A DNA stretch of 64,000 nucleotides from Flavobacterium sp. LC2016-12 (lineage in GTDB: Bacteria > Bacteroidota > Bacteroidia > Flavobacteriales > Flavobacteriaceae), in NCBI RefSeq assembly GCF_015351595.1, contig NZ_JADKPT010000003.1, positions 248,001 through 312,000 on the forward strand, written 5' to 3'. A program made the position numbers and the translations under genes. Shown one piece after another: positions 16,605 to 25,388 of the stretch (positions within the stretch are counted from its first letter, which is position 1; every line of letters starts with the position of its first letter). Under the pieces are notes generated by a model. It was not told the origin of the DNA. It ran no database searches and saw nothing but the letters and a program-made list of their open reading frames with translations.

Positions 16605-17702
16605 ATGTTATTCCTTCTTTATTTAACCTCGATCCAATCTTTAATTACTGCTTTATTAATCTTTTTTAATAAAAAATTCAGGCAGGAAGATTTTTACCTT
16701 AGTCTCTTTTTCGGAACAATATTCTTTCACCTTATATATAAGATCTCCATACTCTTCTTTTATCAGGATGCCAATCTTTTTGAAAAACTACATGGAAGTT
16801 TCTCTTTCCTCTACGGTCCGTTGCTTTATTTTTATATGCTGTCGGTATTTGGTAAACCAATTTCAACCCGAAAGATCTGTTACCATTGCATTCCGTTCTT
16901 TATAGGTTTTGCTTTCAACATAGTTGTAGTGTTTATTGCGGTAACCAATCCCGTATTCCCAAAAATCATTAAACTTTCTAACCTTATTGTGATGCTGCTT
17001 TTAATGTCCTCTTTTCTCGGTTATAGTATTTATTGTTTAAAGTATATTCGTTCTTCTAATCTCGATACAACAAGAATTTTCAATTTAAAAATCAGTATTG
17101 TAAAAGTTATAGGAAGTGTTTACTGTTCTTTAGGAATCTTAACTGTTTTGGGACTTGTATTGTTGGCTTTTAATATGGAGATGATCGTAAACCTTCGCTT
17201 TGTTTACTATTGTCTGATGCTTTTTATCTTCATTTATGTCATTCACATTCGCTTTGCCATATTTTTTGAGATTCAAAAACTGGTCATTGAACTTAAAAAC
17301 GAAGAGAAGTATAAAAACTACGAATTGAAATCGGATGAAATGAATGAGATCATCAACGCTGTTCAATCTTATTTCAAAACCAAAAAAGGCCATTTAGATT
17401 CTGAATTTAACTTAGATAAACTTTCAGCTGATTTAAATATCTCAAAAGTAAAAATCACGCAAGCGCTCAATGTCGAATTAAAAACCAATTTCTATCAATA
17501 CGTCAATTCCCTTAGAGTTGAAGAAGCCAAAAGATTAATTGATAAAAAACAAGATGCCAATTTTGTCACTATTGGTTACGAAAGCGGATTTAAAAACAAA
17601 TCGACTTTTTATAAATATTTCAAACAAATTACCGGAGCAACTCCAAGTGATTACAAAAAAGTACTTGAAGAAGCTTTATCATCAGAAAATGCATTCTCGT
17701 AA
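16605..17702 (+). CDS. Membrane-anchored AraC-family regulator
   Basis: In this 365-residue protein, residues 1-215 form about seven hydrophobic helices. Residues 255-355 are a double-HTH AraC domain (FNLDKLSADLNISKVKITQALN, then VTIGYESGFKNKSTFYKYFKQITGATPSDYKK). The 7TM-AraC layout suggests direct sensing of a periplasmic or membrane signal. It sits between two paralogous TonB receptors and probably controls both. Each has its own promoter facing away from the regulator or on the same strand. The inverted repeat at 17832-17864 before receptor B is a candidate site. Confidence 0.9.
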   Translation: MLFLLYLTSIQSLITALLIFFNKKFRQEDFYLSLFFGTIFFHLIYKISILFFYQDANLFEKLHGSFSFLYGPLLYFYMLSVFGKPISTRKICYHCIPFFIGFAFNIVVVFIAVTNPVFPKIIKLSNLIVMLLLMSSFLGYSIYCLKYIRSSNLDTTRIFNLKISIVKVIGSVYCSLGILTVLGLVLLAFNMEMIVNLRFVYYCLMLFIFIYVIHIRFAIFFEIQKLVIELKNEEKYKNYELKSDEMNEIINAVQSYFKTKKGHLDSEFNLDKLSADLNISKVKITQALNVELKTNFYQYVNSLRVEEAKRLIDKKQDANFVTIGYESGFKNKSTFYKYFKQITGATPSDYKKVLEEALSSENAFS

Positions 17703-17831
17703 AGCCTATTATTTTATAAGAAAAGTATTTCCATATCAAATGCAATTTCAAAATAACAAGTCCTTCATATTTAGTTAACCATTTGATATTATTCACAAAT
17801 ATTTAATAATCAATAACTTAAAAATAATTCT

Positions 17832-17892
17832 AGTCTTTTTTGTACGCCTAAATTTAAAAAGACTTCCGGAAAATAACCATCAGATAGTTTTG
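17832..17892 (+). promoter_or_regulatory. Promoter region of TonB receptor B
   Basis: AGTCTTTTT at 17832-17840 is inverted at 17856-17864 (AAAAAGACT). The -7 box TAGTTTTG follows at 17885-17892, 29 bp before the ATG. The dyad would sit near -30 to -60 and may bind the AraC protein. Confidence 0.5.
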
Positions 17893-17921
17893 CAGCAGAA
17901 AATAAAAATTAACTACACACA

Positions 17922-20777
17922 ATGAAAAAACTACTATTGTTATTTGCTTTGATTTTATCCGGAAATCAACTTATAGCGCAAAATTATGCTTCAATGATCG
18001 GAAAAGTTTCTGATGGAAAAACGTTTTTACCAGGAGTAAATATTTCGATTTTAGAAAGAAAAACGGGAACCTCGACAGACTTTGATGGTAATTTTCAAGT
18101 TTCGAATTTATCGGGAGAAAAGCTTACAGTCTCATTTAGTTATATGGGCTACCAAACGATTACCAAAGAAATAAAATTAGTTTCGGGTATTAATAATCTG
18201 GGAACTGTTACGCTTGCTGCAGAAGAAGGTGCTTTAAAAGAAATTATTGTGAAAGGTTTTACTGGGCCATCTCAAATCAAAGCCTTAAGTATGAAAAAGA
18301 AATCACTTGCTATTATGGATGTGCTTTCTGCAGATGCTGTTGGAAAACTACCAGACCGCAACGCTGCTGAAGCGGTTCAAAGAATGCCAAGTGTAAGTGT
18401 AAACCGTTATCATGGAGAAGCCAATCAGGTGAGTGTACGTGGAACGCCTTACGGATGGACATCAACTTTGTACAACGGAACAAGATTGCCAAGTGCTTCT
18501 GTTGCCGGAACAAGAAACACACTTTTAGACGCTATTCCTACTGAAATGATTCAGTATATCCAGTTATCAAAAGCTATAACTCCTGATATGGAAGGCGATG
18601 CCATTGGTGGATCTGTGAATTTCATATCCAGAACGGCACCTAAAAAAACAATGCTAAACGCGAGTCTTGGTGGCGGTTACAATCAAAAAGCTGAAAAAGG
18701 TTCTTATAATGCGTCTTTAGTTTACGGACAAAGATTCTTTAAAGATAAATTGGGAGTTGTATTGGCAGCTTCTATTTGGGACAGAAATTTCGCTACTGAT
18801 GAAATGGTAGTGGATTACAATATCAACGCTCCTGTACAATCTCAAAAATATGGTATCAATACCGTTAATGCTAAAAGATATTTTGGGCAAAGAACTACAA
18901 AAGCAATAAGCGGTGGAATTGATTTTGAATTGAACGATAAGAATAAATTTTTCGGGAAATTCTTGTATGATAAATTCAGAGATGTGCGTCCGGTTTATGA
19001 ATCATTTTATGACTTTGCCAAAAAGAGATACACTTTTAGCTACCGTTATTCTGATTATAAAACAGATTTAAACGGAGTAGAAATTGGCGGAGAACACAGA
19101 ATTGGTTCTAAGTTGAAATTTGACTGGTCGTTTGCTAACAACGAAATGACCTATCTTTTAGATACCCCTCCAAATATGCCTACTGATATGAGAGGGTTAC
19201 CAATTGCACAGTTTTCTCAAAAGTTGGTTGGCGATTTTGGTGTAAGATCATCAGACGGAGCAGTTTATAATACTTTTGATTCTCCTGACGGAAATGGTGT
19301 AAACATCTACAACATCGATCCAAAACTGACTAATCCAACGGATGTCATGGATCCGACAAGATTAACTTTACAACAATTGGTCATTACACAATTGGACCAA
19401 AGAGATCATGATAAAGTGGGACAGATTAATTTTAATTATGATGCTACTGACAAATTTGTAATCAAAGCAGGTTCAAAATTAAGATTCAAAGATTATCAAG
19501 GACAGCAAACACCAATCGTTTATTTACCTGGTGCGGCTTTAGGAATTCCGGGGTCGCCAGCGTTACTTCCGATGAGCAGTTTACAAACGGAACCGTATCC
19601 AAATGCTAATAATTTCTTCTCAGAAATTGGAAGTCCGTTTAATAACCTAATTGTAAATCCGATTACAAAAAATCAATTGTTTGATATTTTCACACCTTCC
19701 TACTTAAAAGCAAATGGTTTTGCAGATTATTCTCCGGCCTCTAATGTAACAACAAAATTTAAAGGCGAAGAAAATGTTTTCAGCGCTTATGTTATGGGTG
19801 TTTATGATTTAACTGAAAAAACAAAAATCATTGCCGGTGCCCGAAACGAAGAAACGAATGTTACGATGAGCAGTACCGCTTATAATTCTCAAACTAAAGT
19901 GGCAACGCCAATTACCAAAACATCATCGTATAATGCGTTTTTGCCAATGGTTCATTTAAAATATGCTTTCAATGAAAACATCAATTTCAGAGCAGCTTAT
20001 ACGAGAACTTTTTCAAGACCAAATTTACCCGATTTAAATCCGAGTGAAATTATTGATGTTACTGCCGGAGTTCCAAAAATCACCAGAGGAAATACTGATT
20101 TAAAGCCTACTTTCTCTAATAACTTAGATTTTATGGGAGAGTATTTCTTAAAAGACATCGGGTTAATTACTGCGGGAGTTTTCTATAAAGATATTAGCGA
20201 CTATATTTTCAGGGATATTTCTGCAGAAAGAATCAATAACGTGGATTATATCGTTACGCAGCCAAAAAATATTAAAGATGCAAGTTTACTAGGTTTTGAA
20301 TTTGGAATCACAAAAAGATTTACAGAATGGAATGGTTTCTGGGGCGGATTTGGAATTGATTTTAATACTTCAATTATAAAATCAAAATTAGAAGTTTCGA
20401 GATATGATGCACAAGGAAATGTAACCGCTACGGACGAAACTACATTACCAAATCAATCTAAGTTGCTGTTTAATTCTTCTCTTTTCTACGAAAAATATGG
20501 CTTCATGTTTAGAATCGCCGGAAATTACAGAGGAAAATCAGTAGAAACAATCAATCAAAATTTAGGTCCTGATTATTATATCTCGGCTATGCCCAATTTC
20601 ACTGTTGATTTCTCTGCAGATTATTCAATCAGCAATAAAATCAAAGTTTTTATGGAAGTTAGAAATCTTACTAACGAACCCTTCAAACAATTTATGGGGA
20701 ATAATGAAGGCCGAATCACCAACAGCGAATGGTCCTCTATCAATGGTCAGTTAGGTCTTAAATACCAAATTCTATAA
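17922..20777 (+). CDS. TonB-dependent receptor with N-terminal carboxypeptidase-like domain (paralogue B)
   Basis: This 951-residue protein has a signal peptide ending at LIAQN. A regulatory beta-sandwich (about 24-110) precedes the plug (DAVGKLPDRNAAEAVQRMPSV, NQVSVRGTP, GDAIGGSVNF) and a 22-strand-type barrel ending in LGLKYQIL. The plug shares long near-identical stretches with receptor A (for example AITPDM.GDAIGGSVNF), so both arose by duplication and may import related ligands. It is located in the outer membrane. Downstream after 99 bp and a hairpin is the secreted phosphatase-fold gene, probably part of the same transcript. Confidence 0.93.
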   Translation: MKKLLLLFALILSGNQLIAQNYASMIGKVSDGKTFLPGVNISILERKTGTSTDFDGNFQVSNLSGEKLTVSFSYMGYQTITKEIKLVSGINNLGTVTLAAEEGALKEIIVKGFTGPSQIKALSMKKKSLAIMDVLSADAVGKLPDRNAAEAVQRMPSVSVNRYHGEANQVSVRGTPYGWTSTLYNGTRLPSASVAGTRNTLLDAIPTEMIQYIQLSKAITPDMEGDAIGGSVNFISRTAPKKTMLNASLGGGYNQKAEKGSYNASLVYGQRFFKDKLGVVLAASIWDRNFATDEMVVDYNINAPVQSQKYGINTVNAKRYFGQRTTKAISGGIDFELNDKNKFFGKFLYDKFRDVRPVYESFYDFAKKRYTFSYRYSDYKTDLNGVEIGGEHRIGSKLKFDWSFANNEMTYLLDTPPNMPTDMRGLPIAQFSQKLVGDFGVRSSDGAVYNTFDSPDGNGVNIYNIDPKLTNPTDVMDPTRLTLQQLVITQLDQRDHDKVGQINFNYDATDKFVIKAGSKLRFKDYQGQQTPIVYLPGAALGIPGSPALLPMSSLQTEPYPNANNFFSEIGSPFNNLIVNPITKNQLFDIFTPSYLKANGFADYSPASNVTTKFKGEENVFSAYVMGVYDLTEKTKIIAGARNEETNVTMSSTAYNSQTKVATPITKTSSYNAFLPMVHLKYAFNENINFRAAYTRTFSRPNLPDLNPSEIIDVTAGVPKITRGNTDLKPTFSNNLDFMGEYFLKDIGLITAGVFYKDISDYIFRDISAERINNVDYIVTQPKNIKDASLLGFEFGITKRFTEWNGFWGGFGIDFNTSIIKSKLEVSRYDAQGNVTATDETTLPNQSKLLFNSSLFYEKYGFMFRIAGNYRGKSVETINQNLGPDYYISAMPNFTVDFSADYSISNKIKVFMEVRNLTNEPFKQFMGNNEGRITNSEWSSINGQLGLKYQIL

Positions 20778-20811
20778 GATTCATTTCTTTTCAAACACTT
20801 TTAAATAATAG

Positions 20812-20844
20812 TTAATGCAAGCTGATTTTTTCAGTTTGCATTAA
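20812..20844 (+). promoter_or_regulatory. Intercistronic hairpin between receptor B and the phosphatase gene
   Basis: TTAATGCAAGCTGA at 20812-20825 pairs with TCAGTTTGCATTAA at 20831-20844 (13 pairs plus one G-T). No T run follows, so it is more likely an mRNA processing or partial-termination element than a full terminator. Confidence 0.55.
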
Positions 20845-20876
20845 AACTCTAATCTCTAATTTAAAAAATAAATAAT

Positions 20877-21695
20877 ATGAAAACTCAAACACTTTTACGT
20901 ACTACTGCAATCTTTTTAATGATTGCTTTTCAAACTCAGGCTCAAAAAAATATGGAAATCGAGAACAGCCCGAACTTCAGATCATTATCCGGAATTCATA
21001 ACAAAGACGGCAAAAAAATCAAGGAAGATATTATTTTCAGATCAGGTAATTTTTCTAAACTCACAGAGAACGATATTAAAAAATTCGACGCTTTAAACAT
21101 CACTACGATTGTAGATTTTAGAAACGACGATGAAATAAAAAAAGATCCTGACTTTATTCCAGCAGGAGAAAAAATTGAAACTAAAAGAGCTAATATCGGT
21201 TCTATTAATGGCAAAGAAATGGAACAATTTATGAAAATTATGATGTCACCAACTTTCAACGAAGCTCAGGCAGATTCATTAATGGTTGCTGCCAATGCAG
21301 GATTTGCAGAAAGCGCAAAAGACTTTAAACCTTTCTTTGATGAAGTGAAGAAAAAAGAAACTGTTGTTTTGTTTCACTGTACAGCTGGTAAAGACAGAAC
21401 AGGATTTGCTTCTTCTTTATTGTTGCATATTTTAGATGTTTCTGATGAAGAAATCATGAAAGATTACCTAAGATCTAATGAAGCCATCGCAAAAACAGAT
21501 TTAAGCAAATACAAAGCCTACGGAATTCCGGAAGAAAGAATGGCAAAATTAATGGGCGTAAAACAAGCTTACTTAGAATCAGCGTGGAATGCCGCTATTA
21601 AGAAATATGGCAGTATTGATAAAATGTTATTAGTAGAATATGGCATTGATAAAAAAGTCAAAAAGCAAATTCAGAAAAAATATTTGGTGAAATAG
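20877..21695 (+). CDS. Exported tyrosine-phosphatase-fold protein (Y_phosphatase3/MptpB type)
   Basis: In this 272-residue protein a signal peptide ends near TQAQ. The P-loop is HCTAGKDRTG (Cys168, Arg174), the form found in the atypical tyrosine/lipid phosphatases related to MptpB. The N-terminal NFRSLSGI and IIFRSGNFSKL are also characteristic of that family. Members hydrolyse phosphotyrosine and phosphoinositide substrates. Here, next to TonB receptors and organophosphorus genes, periplasmic release of phosphate from an imported ester is plausible but unproven. Confidence 0.9.
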   Translation: MKTQTLLRTTAIFLMIAFQTQAQKNMEIENSPNFRSLSGIHNKDGKKIKEDIIFRSGNFSKLTENDIKKFDALNITTIVDFRNDDEIKKDPDFIPAGEKIETKRANIGSINGKEMEQFMKIMMSPTFNEAQADSLMVAANAGFAESAKDFKPFFDEVKKKETVVLFHCTAGKDRTGFASSLLLHILDVSDEEIMKDYLRSNEAIAKTDLSKYKAYGIPEERMAKLMGVKQAYLESAWNAAIKKYGSIDKMLLVEYGIDKKVKKQIQKKYLVK

Positions 21696-21713
21696 TTTCG
21701 TTTTTTTTTAATT

Positions 21714-21747
21714 AAGCCGCTTAAAGCAATTTAAGCGGCTTTTTTTA
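21714..21747 (+). terminator. Terminator after the phosphatase gene
   Basis: AAGCCGCTTAAA at 21714-21725 and TTTAAGCGGCTT at 21730-21741 form a perfect 12-bp stem with a GCAA loop, followed by a T run. Confidence 0.92.
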
Positions 21748-21828
21748 TTATCTGAATATGAGCACAATACAATGGCAATCATATAAAATTTACGCTTAAA
21801 ATTGTAAGTATTCAAGTGTTTTGCATAG

Positions 21829-21836
21829 TAGCTTTG
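21829..21836 (+). promoter_or_regulatory. Promoter -7 box TAGCTTTG of the FAD-Rieske gene
   Basis: Matches TAnnTTTG. The same octamer TAGCTTTG occurs before the acidic-protein gene (24965-24972), which may indicate co-regulation of this stress-type cluster. Confidence 0.5.
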
Positions 21837-21910
21837 ATAAGTACTTAATACAGGTAAACTATCGCAAAAACCACAATTCCAACTGATTATAACTTTTAAA
21901 CTTTACGACC

Positions 21911-23533
21911 ATGAACGAATCAAACAATACTTTAAAAAGCTCCAGTATTACTTCAGGCGATAATGTCTCGTTTTGGATTGATTCTACACAGATAATTTCC
22001 TCTGGTAAACCAGATCAGGATATAGACACAGAAGTACTTATTATTGGTGGCGGAATTGCGGGTTTAACGACTGCTTATAAATTACTCAAAGCCGGAAAAA
22101 GAATAGTTCTGGTTGAAGATGGTTTTATAGGAAGTGGCGAAACCGGGCGTACAACAGCACATTTAACCTGCGCTTTAGACGACCGATATTATTTTCTTGA
22201 AAAAATATTTGGAGAAAATGCTGCCAAACTTGCGGCCGAAAGCCATACGGAAGCCATTGATGAAATTGAAAAAATTGTTTCTGAATTAAATATCGATTGT
22301 TCTTTTAAAAGAGTAAATGGTTATTTATTCCTTCATCCAACTGATAAAGAAGAAAATCTGGATAAGGAGTTTCATGTTACACAAAAAGCAGGATTAAAAA
22401 CCTCTATTTTAAAAGCTATTCCCGGATTGGCTAATGTCGAAAATCAAAGGTGTCTGGCTTTTGCGAATCAGGCACAATTTCATATTTTACATTATTTAAA
22501 AGGTCTTGCCGATGCTGTAACTTCCTTAGGAGGCGTTATTTATACCGAAGCCCATGCAGAAGATATTACTAAAAAAGGAGCTAAAGTGAACGGATATAAT
22601 TTTTCAGCACAGCATATTGTAGTAGCGACAAACAGTCCGGTAAATGATGTTTTGACCATGCACACCAAGCAACATGCGTATAGAACTTATGTTATTGCAG
22701 GTAAAATTCCGAAAGGGCAACTTCCTTATGCGCTATGGTGGGATACAGGCGATCAGCAATCTAAATGGGTTTCTCAGCCTTATCATTATGTGCGTCTGGA
22801 AAATTATGATGACAAATACGATTTGTTAATTTCCGGTGGAGAAGATCACAAAACGGGTCAGTTAGATGAAGATGGAATATCAGCTACCGAACGTTATGAC
22901 AGACTCGAAGCATGGACGCGAAATTATTTTCCGATGCTGGAAGACGATCTGACTTACAGATGGTCAGGTCAGGTTATGGAACCGGTAGATTCTTTGGGAT
23001 TTATGGGAAAGAATCCTGGTGATGACAATATTTATATTATTACAGGTGATTCCGGAAACGGAATGACGCACACCACAATTGGAGCTATGATTATTTGCGA
23101 TAGTATAATGGGAGTTAAAAATAAATATCAGGATTTATACAACCCATCCCGTATTACCCTTAAAATTGCAGTTGACTTTGCAAAAGAAATGGGGAATATG
23201 GCGTCGCAGTATGTTGATTGGATTACTTCATCTGACTTAAAAAATACTGCAGATTTACCAGCTGGAGAAGGTGGCGTAATTTCATCCGGATTGAAGAGAA
23301 TTGCCGTTTACCGGGATTATGATAATTCCTTGAAAGCATTTTCTGCAGTCTGCCCACATCTGGGCTGTATTGTAAACTGGAATGCTGATGAAAAATCTTT
23401 TGACTGTCCTTGTCATGGTTCCCGATTTTCGACTGAAGGATCTGTTATAAATGGTCCGGCGCAAATCGATTTACATAAAATTCATATCAAACAAAAAACA
23501 CATAGCTCCACACAAAAAGAGAAGCCTTTCTAA
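21911..23533 (+). CDS. FAD-dependent oxidoreductase fused to a Rieske [2Fe-2S] domain
   Basis: This 540-residue protein has a DAO-fold N-terminal part, with LIIGGGIAGLTTAYKLLKAGK near residue 44 and GSGETGRTTAHLT, and a second FAD contact in YIITGDSGNGMTHTTIGA. The C-terminal 80 residues are a Rieske domain with both ligand pairs, CPHLGC and CPCHGS. The fusion passes electrons between flavin and iron-sulfur cluster, and the physiological substrate is unknown. There is no signal peptide, so it is cytoplasmic. It heads a run of stress/envelope-type genes (SRPBCC, DUF202, acidic protein). Confidence 0.9.
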   Translation: MNESNNTLKSSSITSGDNVSFWIDSTQIISSGKPDQDIDTEVLIIGGGIAGLTTAYKLLKAGKRIVLVEDGFIGSGETGRTTAHLTCALDDRYYFLEKIFGENAAKLAAESHTEAIDEIEKIVSELNIDCSFKRVNGYLFLHPTDKEENLDKEFHVTQKAGLKTSILKAIPGLANVENQRCLAFANQAQFHILHYLKGLADAVTSLGGVIYTEAHAEDITKKGAKVNGYNFSAQHIVVATNSPVNDVLTMHTKQHAYRTYVIAGKIPKGQLPYALWWDTGDQQSKWVSQPYHYVRLENYDDKYDLLISGGEDHKTGQLDEDGISATERYDRLEAWTRNYFPMLEDDLTYRWSGQVMEPVDSLGFMGKNPGDDNIYIITGDSGNGMTHTTIGAMIICDSIMGVKNKYQDLYNPSRITLKIAVDFAKEMGNMASQYVDWITSSDLKNTADLPAGEGGVISSGLKRIAVYRDYDNSLKAFSAVCPHLGCIVNWNADEKSFDCPCHGSRFSTEGSVINGPAQIDLHKIHIKQKTHSSTQKEKPF

Positions 23534-23712
23534 TTGAAAATCTTCTTCAAAAATTTCAGTGTTTAAGAATTTTAAAAAAAAATACTGATAAAAATTTCCT
23601 TTCTATCAAGCTTAATTCTGTAATAATCAGGATTAATCGTGTAAAAGAAAAACAGCCTAAAGAGCTTAATTTTAATCTCGTAACAATTGCACATCAATAA
23701 AAATATAGAATT

Positions 23713-24393
23713 ATGGAAACAGCCACAACATCTCAGAAAAAAGTTTCTAATTCAGGAACTTCAAAACTTAAAACAAACGTTTCAGCCCTGGAAAGATTTT
23801 TAATGGTAACCAGCGGCGGATATCTGTTGTATAAAGGATTATCAAAAGAAGATAAAAATATCACGCAAATAGGTTCAGGAGGCGCAATGCTTTTACGCGG
23901 ACTGTCAGGATATTGCCCGGTGTATGATGCTGTCGATCATCTTAAAAACGATAAAGCTTCCAATATAAACATTCGTGTTAACAGTATCATTAATAAACCT
24001 ATAAGTGAAGTTTATAATTTTTGGCGCGATTTCGAAAATTTTCCAAAATTCATGAACCATCTGGAATCTGTAAAACCGCTGAATTACACTACCTCTAAAT
24101 GGACAGCAAAAGGGCCGGCCGGAATAGGCAAATTAACCTGGAAAGCCGAAATTATAAAAGATGAAAAAGAAAGATTAATCAGTTGGAATTCTCTTCCGGA
24201 ATCCTCCATAAAAAATGCCGGAAAAGTTGTCTTTAGACCAAGCGGAAAAAATACGGAAATCATTGTAACTATTTCTTATCACGCACCACTCGGAGTTGCC
24301 GGAGAAAGCGCTGCAAAATTGCTTAATCCGTATTTTGAAAAACTGGTAAAAGATGATATCATGAATTTCAAAACCTATATAGAATCTGTTTAA
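23713..24393 (+). CDS. DUF2892-SRPBCC protein
   Basis: In this 226-residue protein, residues 25-80 match the short DUF2892 membrane-associated segment (ALERFLMVTSGGYLLYKGLS, RGLSGYCPVYDAV). Residues 90-226 form an SRPBCC/polyketide-cyclase-like fold (PISEVYNFWRDFENFPKFMNHLESV, TWKAEIIKDEKERLISW). Such proteins bind hydrophobic ligands, and no enzymatic residue stands out. It is probably membrane-associated. Followed by a strong terminator at 24414-24446. Confidence 0.85.
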   Translation: METATTSQKKVSNSGTSKLKTNVSALERFLMVTSGGYLLYKGLSKEDKNITQIGSGGAMLLRGLSGYCPVYDAVDHLKNDKASNINIRVNSIINKPISEVYNFWRDFENFPKFMNHLESVKPLNYTTSKWTAKGPAGIGKLTWKAEIIKDEKERLISWNSLPESSIKNAGKVVFRPSGKNTEIIVTISYHAPLGVAGESAAKLLNPYFEKLVKDDIMNFKTYIESV

Positions 24394-24413
24394 CTGATTT
24401 CACATAAAAAATA

Positions 24414-24446
24414 AAACCTGTAAAGAGAAATTCTTTACAGGTTTTT
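24414..24446 (+). terminator. Terminator after the SRPBCC gene
   Basis: AAACCTGTAAAG at 24414-24425 is exactly inverted at 24433-24444, with a 7-nt loop and trailing T residues. Confidence 0.9.
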
Positions 24447-24486
24447 CCCTTTTGTTATTATAATATTAAGATATACATTGAACACA

Positions 24487-24876
24487 ATGGAGAATAATAA
24501 AAAAATGATCAACGAACAAATGTCTAATGAAAGAACATTTTTGTCATGGGTTCGAACTGGCATCGGAATAATGGTTTTTGGTTTTGTAATCGTAAAATTC
24601 TCTTTGTTTGTGAATCAATTACCAGCCAGTTTTTTTCGTGAAACCAATATTCCTAAAAATGGATTAACCATAATTATAGGTATAGCATTAGTCCTTACAG
24701 GTGCTATTACCATTTTTTTATCATATTGGAAATACAGACAAACCCACAAACTGCTGCAAAAAGGCGAATACTTATATTCTACATTACTGATAACAGTTCT
24801 GACCGTTGTTATTTTTCTGATGAGTATTATTATAATTACTTATTTAATTATGGCTGCTTATCCGTTTTCTTCTTAA
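24487..24876 (+). CDS. DUF202-family inner-membrane protein
   Basis: From ATG 24487 this is 129 residues. It has the DUF202 signature NERTFLSWVRTGIGIMVFGFVIVKF, followed by a second and a third hydrophobic helix (TIIIGIALVLTGAITIFLSYW and LLITVLTVVIFLMSIIII). A TTG nine bases upstream also opens the frame, but the ATG is the better start. DUF202 proteins are small bacterial membrane proteins of unknown function (YidH-like). Confidence 0.88.
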   Translation: MENNKKMINEQMSNERTFLSWVRTGIGIMVFGFVIVKFSLFVNQLPASFFRETNIPKNGLTIIIGIALVLTGAITIFLSYWKYRQTHKLLQKGEYLYSTLLITVLTVVIFLMSIIIITYLIMAAYPFSS

Positions 24877-24964
24877 AAAAAACAGACAGTATTGAAATTA
24901 TATATAGCTGATAATAATACAATTGTATTTCAAAAACTTATAATTTTTTTCTGTTTCTGGTTAA

Positions 24965-24972
24965 TAGCTTTG
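24965..24972 (+). promoter_or_regulatory. Promoter -7 box TAGCTTTG of the acidic-protein gene
   Basis: Identical to the box before the FAD-Rieske gene, 28 bp before the ATG at 25001. Confidence 0.45.
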
Positions 24973-25000
24973 TAAGTATTAATTATTAAATCTTATTATT

Positions 25001-25306
25001 ATGAATACTTCAAACCACAGAAACAGCAGATCAGATAATGAAGCCATTACTTCTGAAACAATGGAAAATAAAGATCCGGCAATTAATCAGCATCAGAATA
25101 GTTACAAAGACAGAGAGCCTTATAACACTGATAATTCAGATGGACAAAATCTCGATGATAACGATGATATTAATATTCAAAAAAACAGCAATCGAACAAT
25201 TGATGCCGAAAGAGATTTAAGCGACAAAAATGATCCGAACCGAAGAACGTTGGACGAATATAGCGCCAATAAAGCGGAACCGGATGATGAGGAAGAGGAA
25301 GAATAA
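25001..25306 (+). CDS. Acidic, Asn/Asp-rich small protein (unknown)
   Basis: This 101-residue protein has no hydrophobic segment and no recognised fold. It is rich in Asn, Asp and Glu and ends in DDEEEEE. It is probably soluble and intrinsically disordered. A protein of similar character lies at 49581-49937. It has its own TAnnTTTG promoter and a strong terminator, so it is a monocistronic unit. Disordered stress protection is a guess only. Confidence 0.75.
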   Translation: MNTSNHRNSRSDNEAITSETMENKDPAINQHQNSYKDREPYNTDNSDGQNLDDNDDINIQKNSNRTIDAERDLSDKNDPNRRTLDEYSANKAEPDDEEEEE

Positions 25307-25340
25307 GCATGTTAAAATGTTATTCAAATTCTTAAACTAA

Positions 25341-25377
25341 AAAAGGGATTGTTTCATGAAACAATCCCTTTTTTTGA
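25341..25377. terminator. Bidirectional terminator
   Basis: AAAAGGGATTGTTTC at 25341-25355 pairs with GAAACAATCCCTTTT at 25358-25372 over 15 bp. It separates the acidic-protein gene from the convergent siderophore receptor. Confidence 0.92.
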
Positions 25378-25388
25378 AGTAAAGCTGC

